Below, piece after piece: positions 6,638 through 17,900 of a DNA stretch of 18,377 nucleotides (position 1 is the stretch's first letter; every line of letters begins with the position of its first letter). Below the pieces are notes generated by a model. That model made no database searches. It was not told where the DNA came from and worked only from the letters and a program-made list of their open reading frames with translations. The translations under genes were made by a program, and so were the position numbers. The stretch comes from Nanobdellota archaeon. Lineage in GTDB: Archaea > Nanobdellota > Nanobdellia > Woesearchaeales > JAHJBD01. Where the stretch lies: the NCBI GenBank assembly GCA_018813725.1, contig JAHJBD010000152.1, forward strand, positions 1-18,377, read 5' to 3'.

Positions 6638-7018
6638 TCAGAATATCTTCACCTGTATCTTACCCTCTTTTAGCTTGGAAACAAACTGTCTGGAAAAATC
6701 CTTTGACACTTTATCAGCTCTCAATCCTAAAGTCCTCTTTGAGCTAAAATCACTCCTCCTTACAACAATCTCTCTTTCATCATCAAAATTGGGATTGACA
6801 CCACAATTAACCTCTTCAATCAATCCACCTGCAGTAATCCTAATCTTTATTTTATCCTTGCCTTTCAGGAACTCCTTTAGTTCACCAAGGTCATAATCAG
6901 CTTTGACACCAACAATACAATCAGCAACCTTACCTATCTCATCATCCTTGGTAAACTCAAAAGTATTTTTATGCTTAGATGTAATGTTTGAGTGCCCAAA
7001 ACAAGAAAAAGAATACAT
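6638..7018 (-). CDS. DUF371 family protein
   Basis: This 126-residue protein matches the archaeal DUF371 family (COG2090), small conserved proteins of unknown function. Recognisable parts are the N-terminal SCFGHSNITSKHKNTFEFTKD, CIVGVKADYDLGELKEFL, the strand pair KIKIRITAGGLIEEVNCGVN, and REIVVRRSDFSSKRTLGLRADKVS near the end. Its start lies 2 bases after the stop of the 75-residue gene, so the two are probably translationally coupled and belong to the minus-strand operon that runs through the DRG GTPase. It is the last gene of that run. No function is proposed. Confidence 0.85.
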   Translation of the reverse strand: MYSFSCFGHSNITSKHKNTFEFTKDDEIGKVADCIVGVKADYDLGELKEFLKGKDKIKIRITAGGLIEEVNCGVNPNFDDEREIVVRRSDFSSKRTLGLRADKVSKDFSRQFVSKLKEGKIQVKIF

Positions 7019-7020
7019 CT

Positions 7021-7248
7021 TTAGACAATATCTTCAATAGGTTTATCAGACTTTTTTGCAGGTTTCTCAGTCTTTTTAGCTTCTGCCTGCAGGTCAACAC
7101 CCATATCCTTAAGGCCCTTGATATGCATCTGCATAAGCTGCTCTACTATCTGCAAGATTCTCATTAGCTCTTCTCTTTCTTTAGCTAATGTTGTTAAAGC
7201 TCCTTTATGAAATCCAACTTGTTCATCATTATTTGCTTTTTTTGCCAT
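7021..7248 (-). CDS. Small helical hypothetical protein
   Basis: This protein has 75 residues from the ATG at 7248. The core (about 15-50) is predicted to be one long helix with regular Leu/Ile/Met spacing: LAKEREELMRILQIVEQLMQ, then MHIKGLKDMG. A Lys/Pro/Glu-rich tail (KKTEKPAKKSDKPIED) is probably disordered. The start is decided by AGGTGAT at 7253-7259, a good Shine-Dalgarno match at about 5 bases from this ATG. A GTG at 7257 would lie inside that site. The gene follows the DRG gene after 46 bases and precedes DUF371 by 2. I know no function for it. Confidence 0.7.
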   Translation of the reverse strand: MAKKANNDEQVGFHKGALTTLAKEREELMRILQIVEQLMQMHIKGLKDMGVDLQAEAKKTEKPAKKSDKPIEDIV

Positions 7249-7252
7249 GACT

Positions 7253-7259
7253 ATCACCT
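7253..7259 (-). promoter_or_regulatory. Ribosome-binding site deciding the start of the 75-residue gene
   Basis: The minus strand reads AGGTGAT about 4-5 bases before ATG 7248. This pairs with the 3' end of 16S rRNA and argues against the GTG at 7257. It contrasts with the leaderless genes elsewhere in the window, as expected for an internal operon gene. Confidence 0.6.
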
Positions 7260-7294
7260 ATATTCTACAATTTGCTGCAGATTTATTAATCTTT

Positions 7295-8464
7295 CTACTT
7301 GATATGAAGCTCTAGGATATCTCCATCATGCAGTTCCTTATCTAGTTTCCTGTATACCTGGCCGTCAAACTTAGCAGACTTGCCCCATACCCTTGCAAAC
7401 TTAAATTTTTCAACAAAAGCCCTGTGCAGCTTCTCGCACACATCCCTTATAGTGCACCCGTTAAACATTATCAGAGGCTCTTCCATATCAGGCTTTTTAT
7501 TGACTTCTTTGAGAAATATCTTGATAAAACCAAGCTTATTATAGATAGCATCCTTAAGCTCTGGTATACCCTCCCCTTTCTCAGCAGCTACAACAACATC
7601 AGGTTTTATCAGCTCTTTAAGCTCGCCAAGAGTCTTTTGATCAACAAGATCAGCCTTAGTCAGCACAGTAAGCGCCTTGGTATAAAACCTGTTTCCATCG
7701 ATGATATCAATAAGCTGGTCTGCATCAATATCTTCTCTTATCAGGATATCAGCATTGTTGAGTCTCATCTCTCTTGCGATATCGATTATGGTCTCTTTAT
7801 CGGTCTTTGTCAGATGGACTGTGAGCCCGATACCTAATCCGCCTTTAGGTTTTTTTGTTATCTTGACATCAGGCTTTTGTTGATTGATACGTACACCTGT
7901 CTGGGCTATCTCATCAAGAAGCGCATCATGATGCTGCGGAAACAATGCATCAATCAATATCAGGATAAGGTCAGCATTCCTCATCATCGCCAGCACTTCT
8001 TTGCCCCTGCCTCTGCCAGCTGCAGCGCCTGATACTATACCAGGGACATCGATGATCTGTATCTTGGAAAACTTATACTCCAAAAGGCCAGGAACAGCGC
8101 TTAATGTAGTGAATGAGTAAGCTGCAATCTCAGATTTGGCGCTTGTAAGCTTGTTCAGGAGCGTAGATTTCCCGACAGACGGAAAACCAAGCAATAATAC
8201 TGTAGCGTCCCCAGTTCTCCTTACTGAAAACCTGTCATCACCTTTTCCTTTGCCAACACCTGCCCTTATCTCTGCTTTCTCACGCAGCATGGCAAGCTTA
8301 GCTTTCATAAGGCCAACAGCATGCTGAGTCCTTTTGTTATACTTGGTCTTGCTTATCTCGCTTTCAAGGGTGTCAATATGCTGATTAGTGGTGAGCTTCT
8401 TTCTCTCAGTAAGCTGTGCTTTCTCTTTCTTCTTTGATTTTGAAAATGCTTCTTTTCCTGGCAT
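7295..8464 (-). CDS. drg: DRG-family (developmentally regulated) GTPase with TGS domain
   Basis: This 389-residue protein is of the typical size for archaeal DRG. A charged N-terminal helical region (1-70, rich in Lys, with RTQHAVGLMKAKLAMLREK) precedes the G domain: GFPSVGKST at 93-101 (G1), SFTTLSAVPG at 117-126 (G2), IIDVPGIVSGAA at 137-148 (G3) and TKADLVDQ (G4). The C-terminus from about 320 is a TGS domain ending in VYRKLDKELHDGDILELHI. DRG proteins bind translating ribosomes; the eukaryotic ones need a DFRP partner, and none is visible here. It starts 14 bases after the HTH gene stop, with GGGGT ahead of the ATG as a possible ribosome-binding site. Confidence 0.93.
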   Translation of the reverse strand: MPGKEAFSKSKKKEKAQLTERKKLTTNQHIDTLESEISKTKYNKRTQHAVGLMKAKLAMLREKAEIRAGVGKGKGDDRFSVRRTGDATVLLLGFPSVGKSTLLNKLTSAKSEIAAYSFTTLSAVPGLLEYKFSKIQIIDVPGIVSGAAAGRGRGKEVLAMMRNADLILILIDALFPQHHDALLDEIAQTGVRINQQKPDVKITKKPKGGLGIGLTVHLTKTDKETIIDIAREMRLNNADILIREDIDADQLIDIIDGNRFYTKALTVLTKADLVDQKTLGELKELIKPDVVVAAEKGEGIPELKDAIYNKLGFIKIFLKEVNKKPDMEEPLIMFNGCTIRDVCEKLHRAFVEKFKFARVWGKSAKFDGQVYRKLDKELHDGDILELHIK

Positions 8465-8478
8465 ATTTACCCCGATAT

Positions 8479-8901
8479 TCAGCTTGTTTTTAAAGATTTA
8501 GAATTATCCCTTTTCTTCTTAGCTCTTGAATAACATGTCCAGATGGTCCTGTCATCCCTATTTAAGAGTTCAGCAATCTCATGATAGCTCATCCCCTTTT
8601 CCTCTTTAAGATATTCAGACATTATCTCAAGCACTGATAGGTTTCTATCTTGGAATATCTGGGAAGGGATCATGATGCCTTTATCTGCTGCAGCCTTCCT
8701 AGGCTGCTTTCTTTTTTTCTTTGCCCTGTTCACGCATGTCCAGATTGTCCGGTCGTCCCTATTTAAGAGTTCAGCAATCTCATGATAGCTCATCTCTTTA
8801 TCTTCTTTAAGATACTCTGAGATTATCTCAAGCACAGACAATGTCCTGTCTACAAAGATCGATGATGGCAGTTCAACCTTTGTCTTATTTTCTTGTTTCA
8901 T
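8479..8901 (-). CDS. Putative DNA-binding protein with two tandem HTH repeats
   Basis: This 140-residue protein is made of two near-identical units, residues about 11-65 and 78-131, offset by exactly 67 residues. Each reads: IF.DR.LSVLEI.SEYLKE, then MSYHEIAELLNRDDRTIWTC, then a basic RAKKKR. The 'SYHEIAELLNRDDRTIWT' segment has the helix-turn-helix pattern of sigma-70 region 4 or MarR/LuxR-like recognition helices, with Arg/Lys-rich ends suited to DNA backbone contact. Two domains could bind a direct repeat as a monomer. The ATG overlaps the TGA of the giant surface-protein gene by 4 bases, indicating translational coupling, and the DRG gene follows after 14 bases. The DNA-binding role is inferred; the target is unknown. 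Confidence 0.8.
   Translation of the reverse strand: MKQENKTKVELPSSIFVDRTLSVLEIISEYLKEDKEMSYHEIAELLNRDDRTIWTCVNRAKKKRKQPRKAAADKGIMIPSQIFQDRNLSVLEIMSEYLKEEKGMSYHEIAELLNRDDRTIWTCYSRAKKKRDNSKSLKTS
8555..8794 (-). repeat. Direct repeat inside the HTH gene
   Basis: Two 39-base segments, 8555-8593 and 8756-8794, are identical, and sit 201 bases (67 codons) apart inside longer similar units. Identity at silent as well as coding positions points to a recent internal duplication or to ongoing gene conversion. Confidence 0.85.
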
Positions 8902-11900
8902 TTCTTTAGCATCAGATAGATCTTATCTGTTATCTCATAGGCTTTTCTTTTCATGCGCTCGCTTACCTTTGATGAAAGAAGATGTTTGTAATCTTTCATC
9001 ATCTTCTGGTACATCCTTTTTGCTTCAGTTAGTTTACCTTGGCTGATTACTACATTAATCTCCTCAGCTTCTTTGCCTAACTTAGCAAGATCATACTTCA
9101 AAGCTGCCTTTTCAATGCTATGCTCTATCCTAGACACTTTCTCAGTCAAAGACTCGACATCCTTGACTGCAAGATCGATCATGGAGAGATAGCTCTGTCT
9201 TAGTGATCTATAGGCATCTTTGGCTTTTGCAATCTGATGTTTTCTCAATAGCTCGATGATCTCATTATTGCAAGAATTGAATTTAGTCAATTGCTGGTTG
9301 TAAAGCATCTTTACATATCTCGTGTAAAGTTTTCTGTAAGCAGCAAACACTTTTCCATATAGCTCATGACCTTTCTTCTCATCTATAAAGGCCTTATACT
9401 TAGAGACAAGCTCAGCATATGCTTTTTTAGCACCTTCGATATCATTATTTCTTACAGCATTATTCAGTTGCTTCAAGGCATCTGCAAACTTCTCAAGCTT
9501 GACCCTTTCCTTATAATGCTTAAGATTATCCTTGATATCTTGATATGCTTTCTTGCTCTTATCAAAATGCTTATTATCATTAAACCAGTCATAAGTCACG
9601 AGCAATTTCTTATATGCTGATTTAGCACTAGCATAATCATGCCTGTGCAGCGCCTTCTTGATCTCTTTGATATGGCTATTAAATTCAGCTGTCTTCTTTG
9701 AGACGATATTATGTAAATAACTATCTTCAATATGTTCATATACCTTTTGAGTTTGTGCATAATGGCTTTCAATTTGAGATTTGGAGATAGCAAGTTCAGA
9801 GATCGAATGATACAGCTTTAGGAGCTTATTATAATTTGATTTTGCTTTTGCAAAGTCATCTGCTTTTACATTATTGTAGATCTCCTTTGCAAGACTATCA
9901 AATGCAGCATGTGGGGCTTTCAGATAATATTTCTCATATGCTTGTACTACCAGATGATAACTGTGTTCAGTCTTGCCAAAGATGTGACTGATCTTCTTAT
10001 CCTTGAGAGGCAGTTGTGATAGTCTCACATAAGTATCTCTCAAACCAGCATAAGCAAGCTCTGCTTGTGCAATCCTTCCTGCCAAAGCAAGCTTTCTTAC
10101 AATATGATAATTCCTGTTGAATTTTAAGAGATTAAGCTTTATCAAAGGCCATTTTATGATAAGCTCTGCAAGCCTGCGATAATTGGTCCTAAGGTCATAG
10201 TATAGTGCATACGCCTGCTTAAGAGATACGCCCCTTTTGCTGACTAGATGTACATATATATTCCTTAATGCACGATACATCCTTGTAGCAGATCCCTTGA
10301 TCTTAAGGTCAATGTAATTTCCAAGCCTAAGTATTCCGCTGGTATAATGATATAGTTTGATGTAGATCCAATTCTTCCTATGGTGCACGTGTTCAACAAA
10401 TGCGATAGAGCCTATAAGCAGCAGAGCTGCAAATGCTGCAAGTATCGCCATGACTTTCAGGCTTACTACAAACCTTTTTCCGCCAAACAGGCTGACACAA
10501 TCAACTGCGCAGTTGAACTGATCCTCGCCTTCTCCGCAAACACCATTTCCGCATAAGCATCCAGTAAGGTCAACAACAGCTGATTTTGGCAGCTCTTTTC
10601 CGATGACCACATAAGTATCATCTGGTGAGCATGATTCAATGACAAGGTCAAAGTACTTGTTATGGCCAAGTATAGATACAAGCTCAGGATCACGGTTAAT
10701 GATATCCTCTGAGATTATCCTTTCTATGGTTGTCCTTGCAGCTGCATCATCAAGAAGGCCAGTATGTGTAGTATCGATCTCCCAATAGTTCCTGCACCTG
10801 TCCCTTAAATATTCTTCACCAACATTTGTCGCGCTTGTTGTTGATACAAACCCGTCGCTTGGTTCGCCAAACAAGTCTTCAGTAGATATTGCCAATGCAC
10901 CTGTCCCTATAGCAACATTCTTTGTTCCAGCAACAACATAATAATTGATACCAGGAACCCTTGGAGTTACAGACCTCTTAGCTAAAGCTTTGACAAGGTT
11001 GCTGTTCATATTGAACAATGGATAATCTGATTGTGAGTTCACCAGTATATCGTAGATCTTGGTATAGAAGTCAGCGACTGGACTTCCCTCGTTTGGAACA
11101 CCGACCAATACCACCCTTTTAGTCTTATTTACAAATGTGTACTGTATAGCCTCGCTGTTTTTGATCCAGCTGTTATACAATGCCTTCTGGGTGATGATGC
11201 CGCCCATGCTGTGTGCTACGATATAGAGATTATCAAATTCAGAGGATCTTGATTCAAGGTGATCTGCAAGTTCAACTGCAGTCTGGTTTATAGTATGCGA
11301 TGTAGGATAACCAAAGGTATAGACCTTGAAAGGCTGCTCGGTTACTCTGATATCATCGATTATCTCTTTGTATGTTTCAGGCGAGCTTCCAAGGCCATGT
11401 ATAAGAACAATTGCGTCTCTAGATGCGAATGTTGGCTCATAAACTGATTCAAGCTCAGAACCATAGCAGTATACGCAGATTATGCCCATGACTGCAAAGA
11501 TGGCCTTGTTATCATCACCAAGATACTCAGAGATATCAGAAGTTACAGTAACGACTTTCTTCTCTGCATCCGTAATACCGCCAAGATGATCCCAGTTGCC
11601 ATCTGTCTTAACATAAATACCAAGAGTGTCTGGCTCAATATTTGTAATGTCAGAGTAAGGTAATGTTATGGTCACATTTCCTGATGCTTTACCGCTGAAT
11701 TCAAGCTCTACTGGAGCGCCAACGATCTTCAATTGTGTATTTGCTGCCTCTGCAACATCTTCTTTTACCCTGGAAAGCTTAACATTCAGGTTCTCAAAAG
11801 CCTCTCCATGGAACTGGATATTTATGTCACCGCTTGCCAAAGATGTTTCAAGTTCTGAAAGAGTTATATCTCGCTCTTCAACATCGATCTTAAGGAGCTC

Positions 11901-14900
11901 TGGGTCTATAACATCCATCTCCCTTGTGGTGCTCTTCACTTCTTCACCACATACCAAAGTGCTTACTTTTGCTACCTGTGTTGGTGTGCAAAATCCGCCC
12001 TTGCATGTCAATGCTTCTATATTCCCATAATTATCAGGTACGCTCACAGTCATCTTATAAAGCTCCCCTTCTGTGCAGGAAACCTTGAACGGTTCCACAA
12101 GTATATGATAACCTGCTGGAATATCAACCTCAGACAGATCTGAGCCAGATATGCTTAAAACCTTAGTCTCTGTTGAGAATATGCAAGGTACAGTCCTTGA
12201 AGACGCAGCTGCACCCTCAGCATAATTGATCTCAGTAGGTTCTGTAAGAGGCGGTAGATCAGGTTCAGGTGGCAGATCGCTGCTAGAGCATGAACCTCCT
12301 GAACAGGTATAGCCAGTGCCGCAACTGCCGCAGGAACCGCCGCAGCCATCACTGCCGCAAGACTTACCTACACAGTTAGGTATACAAGAAGGTATGCATG
12401 AACCGCTTGAGCAGGTATAGCCAGTGCCGCAAATGCCGCAAGAGCCGCCGCAGCCATCAGTGCCGCAGGATTTGCCAAAGCAATCTGGGATGCATAGAGG
12501 TACACATGAACCGCTTGAGCAAGTATAGCCACTACCGCATTCGCCGCAAGAACCGCCGCAGCCATCAGTGCCGCAAGTCTTTCCAGAACAGCTTGGAACA
12601 CAAACAGCTACACAATCTCCACCTGAACAGGTATAGCCACTGCCGCATTCGCCGCAAGAGCCGCCGCAACCATCACTGCCGCAGGACTTACCGTCACAGT
12701 TTGGAGTGCATTCCCCTCCATCCTTATTATGTACAAGGAAACTATTTGCATAAAATGTGTTATAATGATCAACAGTCTTAAGATTATATGTCTGAACATA
12801 ACCAGGGAATGTCTGGATTGAGAAAATCTTAATCCATTCTCCATCTTGAGTAAACAACTCATCTCCCACTTCCAGAGTGTAAGTCTCAACCCCCTCAAGC
12901 TCTGAACCGATTAAGTCAAGAGCAACCTTTTCTTTATCAATTCCCGCCCATACAATCTTACCATCCTTCTTAGTGTAGAAAGGATGCTCACTGGTCGTAT
13001 TTATTGCCCCATTGATCTCATATAATGCCTCTCTGATTGGACTTTCAAGCTCAAGCACTTTTGCTATTCTTTGTTCCCTGTTTTTGTGATCAAATGATAA
13101 TACCCAATCCCCGATTCTTACATCTTCAATCACCTTTTTGCTTCTGTCTGCCATGGTAATTGATGTTCCTGCAGGGAAACATGACGAAACAGGTGGTGAT
13201 GTGACACTGATTGTAACATTATTGCTGTTATTTATCGCAGCACTGTCATTAGCGGTAAACACTACATAATGTGTTCCAGCTGATGGCGCTGAAACAGTAG
13301 CAACACTTGTCACCTGATTGATCGTTATTGTTACACCACTTACTGTATTATTTGTATAATTCAAGGTATCAAGGTCATAATCAACAAAATAATTGCTCAA
13401 TGTTACGGTTGTGCTGCTGCCTTCTTCAAAGGAGATAGTTGGGATATTTGATGTAAGCATTGGAGGAGCATTTAAGATTGTGATTGTAGCATTATTCCAA
13501 AGAGATTCATAGTTTATTCCATCATATCCCTTGACAGAGCAAGTCCAGTTCTCATATTTAGTGGTGTTTCCTGATAGCAAGGTTGATACCATGTTTAAGG
13601 TTGCCTGACCATATGGGCCGCTCCTTCCAGATAAGGAAGGAACTGAATTGTTGTACCATGTATAGTTCACATAGATATTAGCGCTGTTAGCATCAGTGAC
13701 ATTTGCATAGCATGTAAGATTTGCATTAGTATAATTAAAACCAGTTGATGAATTCACATAAACAAAAGCAGTTGCAGGAGCAGTGGCAGATACATTCACA
13801 GTATATAATGTGCTGTTCACATTATCACTAGTATCATTGACAGACACATTGATATGATACATGCCGATACCCAAAGCAGTATTATTCTCAAGCACACCAA
13901 GTACACTTAACTTGAACCTTGTAGTATCGTTGATAAAGAACTGATCAATTGCATTATTATCACTAGCATTAAAATCAACTACTAGCCTCTCTATAAAGAA
14001 CTCTAAGGTAGCATTTGGATATGTCTCATTGAATGTTGGCGCAGTAAGATCGATAGTAATAGTCCTTGTGCTGGTCTGTGCCATGTTACCAGCAGTATCA
14101 TTGCAATAACCAGTGTAATTATAGTTACCCTCAGCAGATGGTCCGATTGTCCACCAATAGAATATGCCTACATTACCACTAGGGGTATCATCAATCGTAC
14201 CAGAGAAATTGATCCAAACACTATCTACAAAGGTTTCATTGCATGTCATATTATAAGTATGTGTCCTGACCTTTGTGAAAGTATTGTTAGCAGGTGTTGG
14301 CTCTACCCATCCAGTCTCATTAACTTGAGTTAGGTTTGGAGCAGTCCTGTCAACATAGAACCAAGCTGTTAGGTTTCTGGTATTATTCTCTGTATCAACA
14401 GCCCATGTTATTATCGAATAATTCCCTTCAGACAGGTTATCAACATTGACATTATCCTGCCAGACAAAGATATTTGAATTGAGTGTAGTCTCATTATAAT
14501 ATACGTTCTGCGTTGTATTATATATGGTATAATTGCTGTAGTTCAATAAGTGGTTGCTTAGCCAGATGTAAAGGCTGAAGTTAGCATTCACAAACACCCC
14601 ATTCTGTGGAGGACTTACATACTGAATGTTTGGCTTGGTATTGTCAAGCACAAAATAAGTTGAAGCATTGGCAACATTATTAGATGTATCATTGACATAC
14701 ACTACCAATGTAAGATTAGTTGAGTTTAGGTTCAATACATTGTAAGGCCAAAGGTCAGTTGTAGTCAATGTAGCGTTCCAGATACTGCCAGAGAACATAT
14801 CCATCGTACCGTTCGCAATCACCTTACTGTTAAATGTGCCATTCCTGATTTCAAATGTCACATTATCCAAAGCATAATCTGAAGCATTTGCTAGGATAAG

Positions 14901-17900
14901 GACAGTATGGCCTACAATAGTATAATTTAATGGGGTTATGATAGAAACATTAGGGAATAATGTATCAGTCACGTTTATATTGATTATTGATGAATTTACA
15001 TTATTATTAGTGTCATTGACACTGACATTGACATAATATACCCCTATAGGAAGCATTGTGTTATTTTCAAGGACACCGCTTGCATTTATCTTGAAATTTG
15101 TTGTATCATTTATGAAATACTGATCAACACCTGCATAATCACTTGCATTATAATCCACAAACACGCTACCGATAAAGAATTCTACAGTCAGATTATATGG
15201 TGTCTGGTTCCAGGTTGGTGCATGATTATCAAGAGTCTTGTTCTCGCACCTTCCATCAGATAAAGTAACTCCAACAATAGTACAGTTGATTGAAGTATAG
15301 TTAGTCAATGTTGAGTCATTGATAAATGATATCCTTTCAGTAACCTCAGTCAATGTTGACCTATAGTTGACTGAATTGTTTACAGTTGAGTTGATAATAT
15401 TGCAGTCTATCTTGGTTGAATTAAATATTACAGAATTGTTTACCCTTGATGTATTTACATAACTTGATGTGATATTCGAGTCTTCAAGCACAGAATGATG
15501 CACTGTTGAATTTCTGATATATACAGTGCCATAATAGGTATTGTTTACTGTGTTACTTGGATCAATATACAAGAACCCGCTTTTCTGAGAAGAACTTGTA
15601 TCATTTGAGTTATAGCATTCAGTATGCTTATAGTTTACATCTATGAGTATACAATCTACAATAATCGAATTGTTCACAGATGAGCCATTGATAATAGATG
15701 AGATTTCAGTAATGTTCCTCACATTTGCATTGAAGTTGTCTGAGTCTATAACGTGGCTGTCAGTTATCCTGCAGTTGATCTTTGTTGAGTTGCCGATCTG
15801 GCTGTCTACAACAGTACAGTTGATTATTGTTGAGTTTGTGATATTTGCATTAACATCAATATTTGAACTATCATTTATCTGTATATATACAGTGTCAGAA
15901 CTGCTGAATTCACCATCATTGACAGTTAAGGTAACAGCATAAGTTCCAGGTGAAGTGAATATGTAAGAAGGTGTTGCACCAGAAAGCGAACCAAACTCAG
16001 GATTATGCCATACATAAGTTAACACATCTCCATCAGGATCAAGGCTTCCTGTTCCATCAAACTGTACCAAAGCTTTCCCAGTTGAGTTTAGGCTTAGGAA
16101 CTGGTCAGGACCTGCATCTGCAACCGGTGCATCATTTGCCACGGTGTTGTAAGGTAATATTGTTATCCTGACATTATCAGTATCAGTATTTGTTCCGTCA
16201 AATACAGAGAGTTCAACAGTGTAGACACCTGGTGCTTCATATATCTTTGATGCTGTAACACCAGATAGGCCATTACTCCAGTTGAATGTCAAATGAGCTG
16301 TGCTGTTATCAGGATCAGTTGTAGCTGAGCCGTCAAATAATACACTAACCTTGCCAGTAGAGTTAAGTGAATAAGTTGCATCTTCACCAGCATTAGCAGT
16401 TGGAGCATCATTTGTTGCTGGATAGTCAATATTTGTTACAGTGACCAAGGTTGTATCTATGCTAACATTATCACCATCAAATACAGTTAATTGTAAAGTA
16501 TAAACACCAGCTGAGGTATAATTGTGGCTGACTGAATTTAATCCATAGCCAAACATATCACTTGTACCATCACCAAATCTCCAGGTAAACTTAAGCTGAG
16601 ATGTCAGATTATCTGGATCAAAAGTAGCATTTCCATTCAGTGTTAAATTAATATTCACAGTTGTGTTATAAGGCCCGCCAGCGTTAGCAGTAGGAGCATC
16701 ATTGACACCTAGATGGTTATAGCCGTTCACCTGTACATTGACTGTATCTGTATCATATTGTCCAAAGCTGTCAGTAACGATCAATGTTACAGTATAAGCT
16801 CCAGTAGAAGTGTAGTTATGCTGAGGCTCTTTTAGAGTGCTTGAACCGCCGTCACCAAAGTTCCAGCTGTATGTTAATGGGTCACCATCAGGATCAGTGC
16901 TGTTTGAGGCATTGAATGTCACATTTACATAACCAGCTGCATCAACAGTCACGTTCTTGTCCGAGCCTGCATCAGCAATTGGAGCTCTGTTGATGACAAA
17001 TACTGTCCTAGTCTGAGTCTGCGCCAGATTACCAGAAGTATCATTGCAGTAACCAGTAAAGTTATAATGTCCAGCAGGCCTTGTAACATCCCAGGTATAG
17101 GATATCCCTGAATTGAACAAGGACATGTTAAGGGTATTGTTGATATATATCCAAACCTTATCAGTGAAAGACTCATTGCAGGTCATATTCAAGGTAAACC
17201 CTAAGCCTGTGATATTGGTGTTGTTAGCAGGAGTCGGATAAACCCAGCCTGTTTCATTGACTGTGGTTAAGTTTGGTGCTGTCTTATCAACATAGAACCA
17301 GCTAGATAGGTTCCAATAATTATTCTGAGTATCATTGACCCATGTGATCACTGTATAATTTCCATCCTGTAACTTATCAACATTTACATTGTCAAGCCAG
17401 GTAAAGGTGCTTGAGCTAAGATATGTCTGGTTGAAATATTCCCTCTTACCTGTCTCATTATATATAGAGACATTACTGTAGTTCAATTTATGGTTGCTTA
17501 ACCAGATGTAAAGTGTGAAATTCTCATTTACAAACAGACCAGACTGCAATGGACTTACATACTGGATGTTTGGCTTTGTATTATCAAGTATAAAGTAAGT
17601 ATAGTCGCTTCCAATATTAACTGATGTGTCATTTCCAAACACCCTTAGAGTTAGGTTAGTGCTGTTCAGGTTATTCACATTGTAAGGCCAAAGCTCAGTT
17701 GTGGTTAATGTAGCATTGAAGGTATCGCCAGAAAGCCTGCTCATGGTTCCATTGGCGATAATCTTACCTTCTATGGTTCCGTTTCTGACCTCATAACTTA
17801 CATTGTCAAGGTCATGGTCTGTAACAGTAGCCTGAAGCATCACAGTCCAGCCAACAATTGTGTTGTTCAATGGAGTAAGGATTGTAACATTTGGAGCAGT

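Noticed and set aside
12288..12710. Regular 108-base direct repeats that could suggest a CRISPR array
   Set aside because: The whole stretch is in frame, and the period is a 36-codon Cys-rich protein unit; there is no repeat/spacer alternation.
12155..12898. Several Ala-, Arg- or Cys-rich open frames overlapping the Cys-repeat region on both strands
   Set aside because: They are out-of-frame readings of the repetitive GC-richer repeats; the in-frame giant protein explains the DNA.
12726..13181. A true splicing intein with homing endonuclease
   Set aside because: Only 152 residues, no endonuclease motifs, and Lys instead of Cys, Ser or Thr after the terminal Asn.
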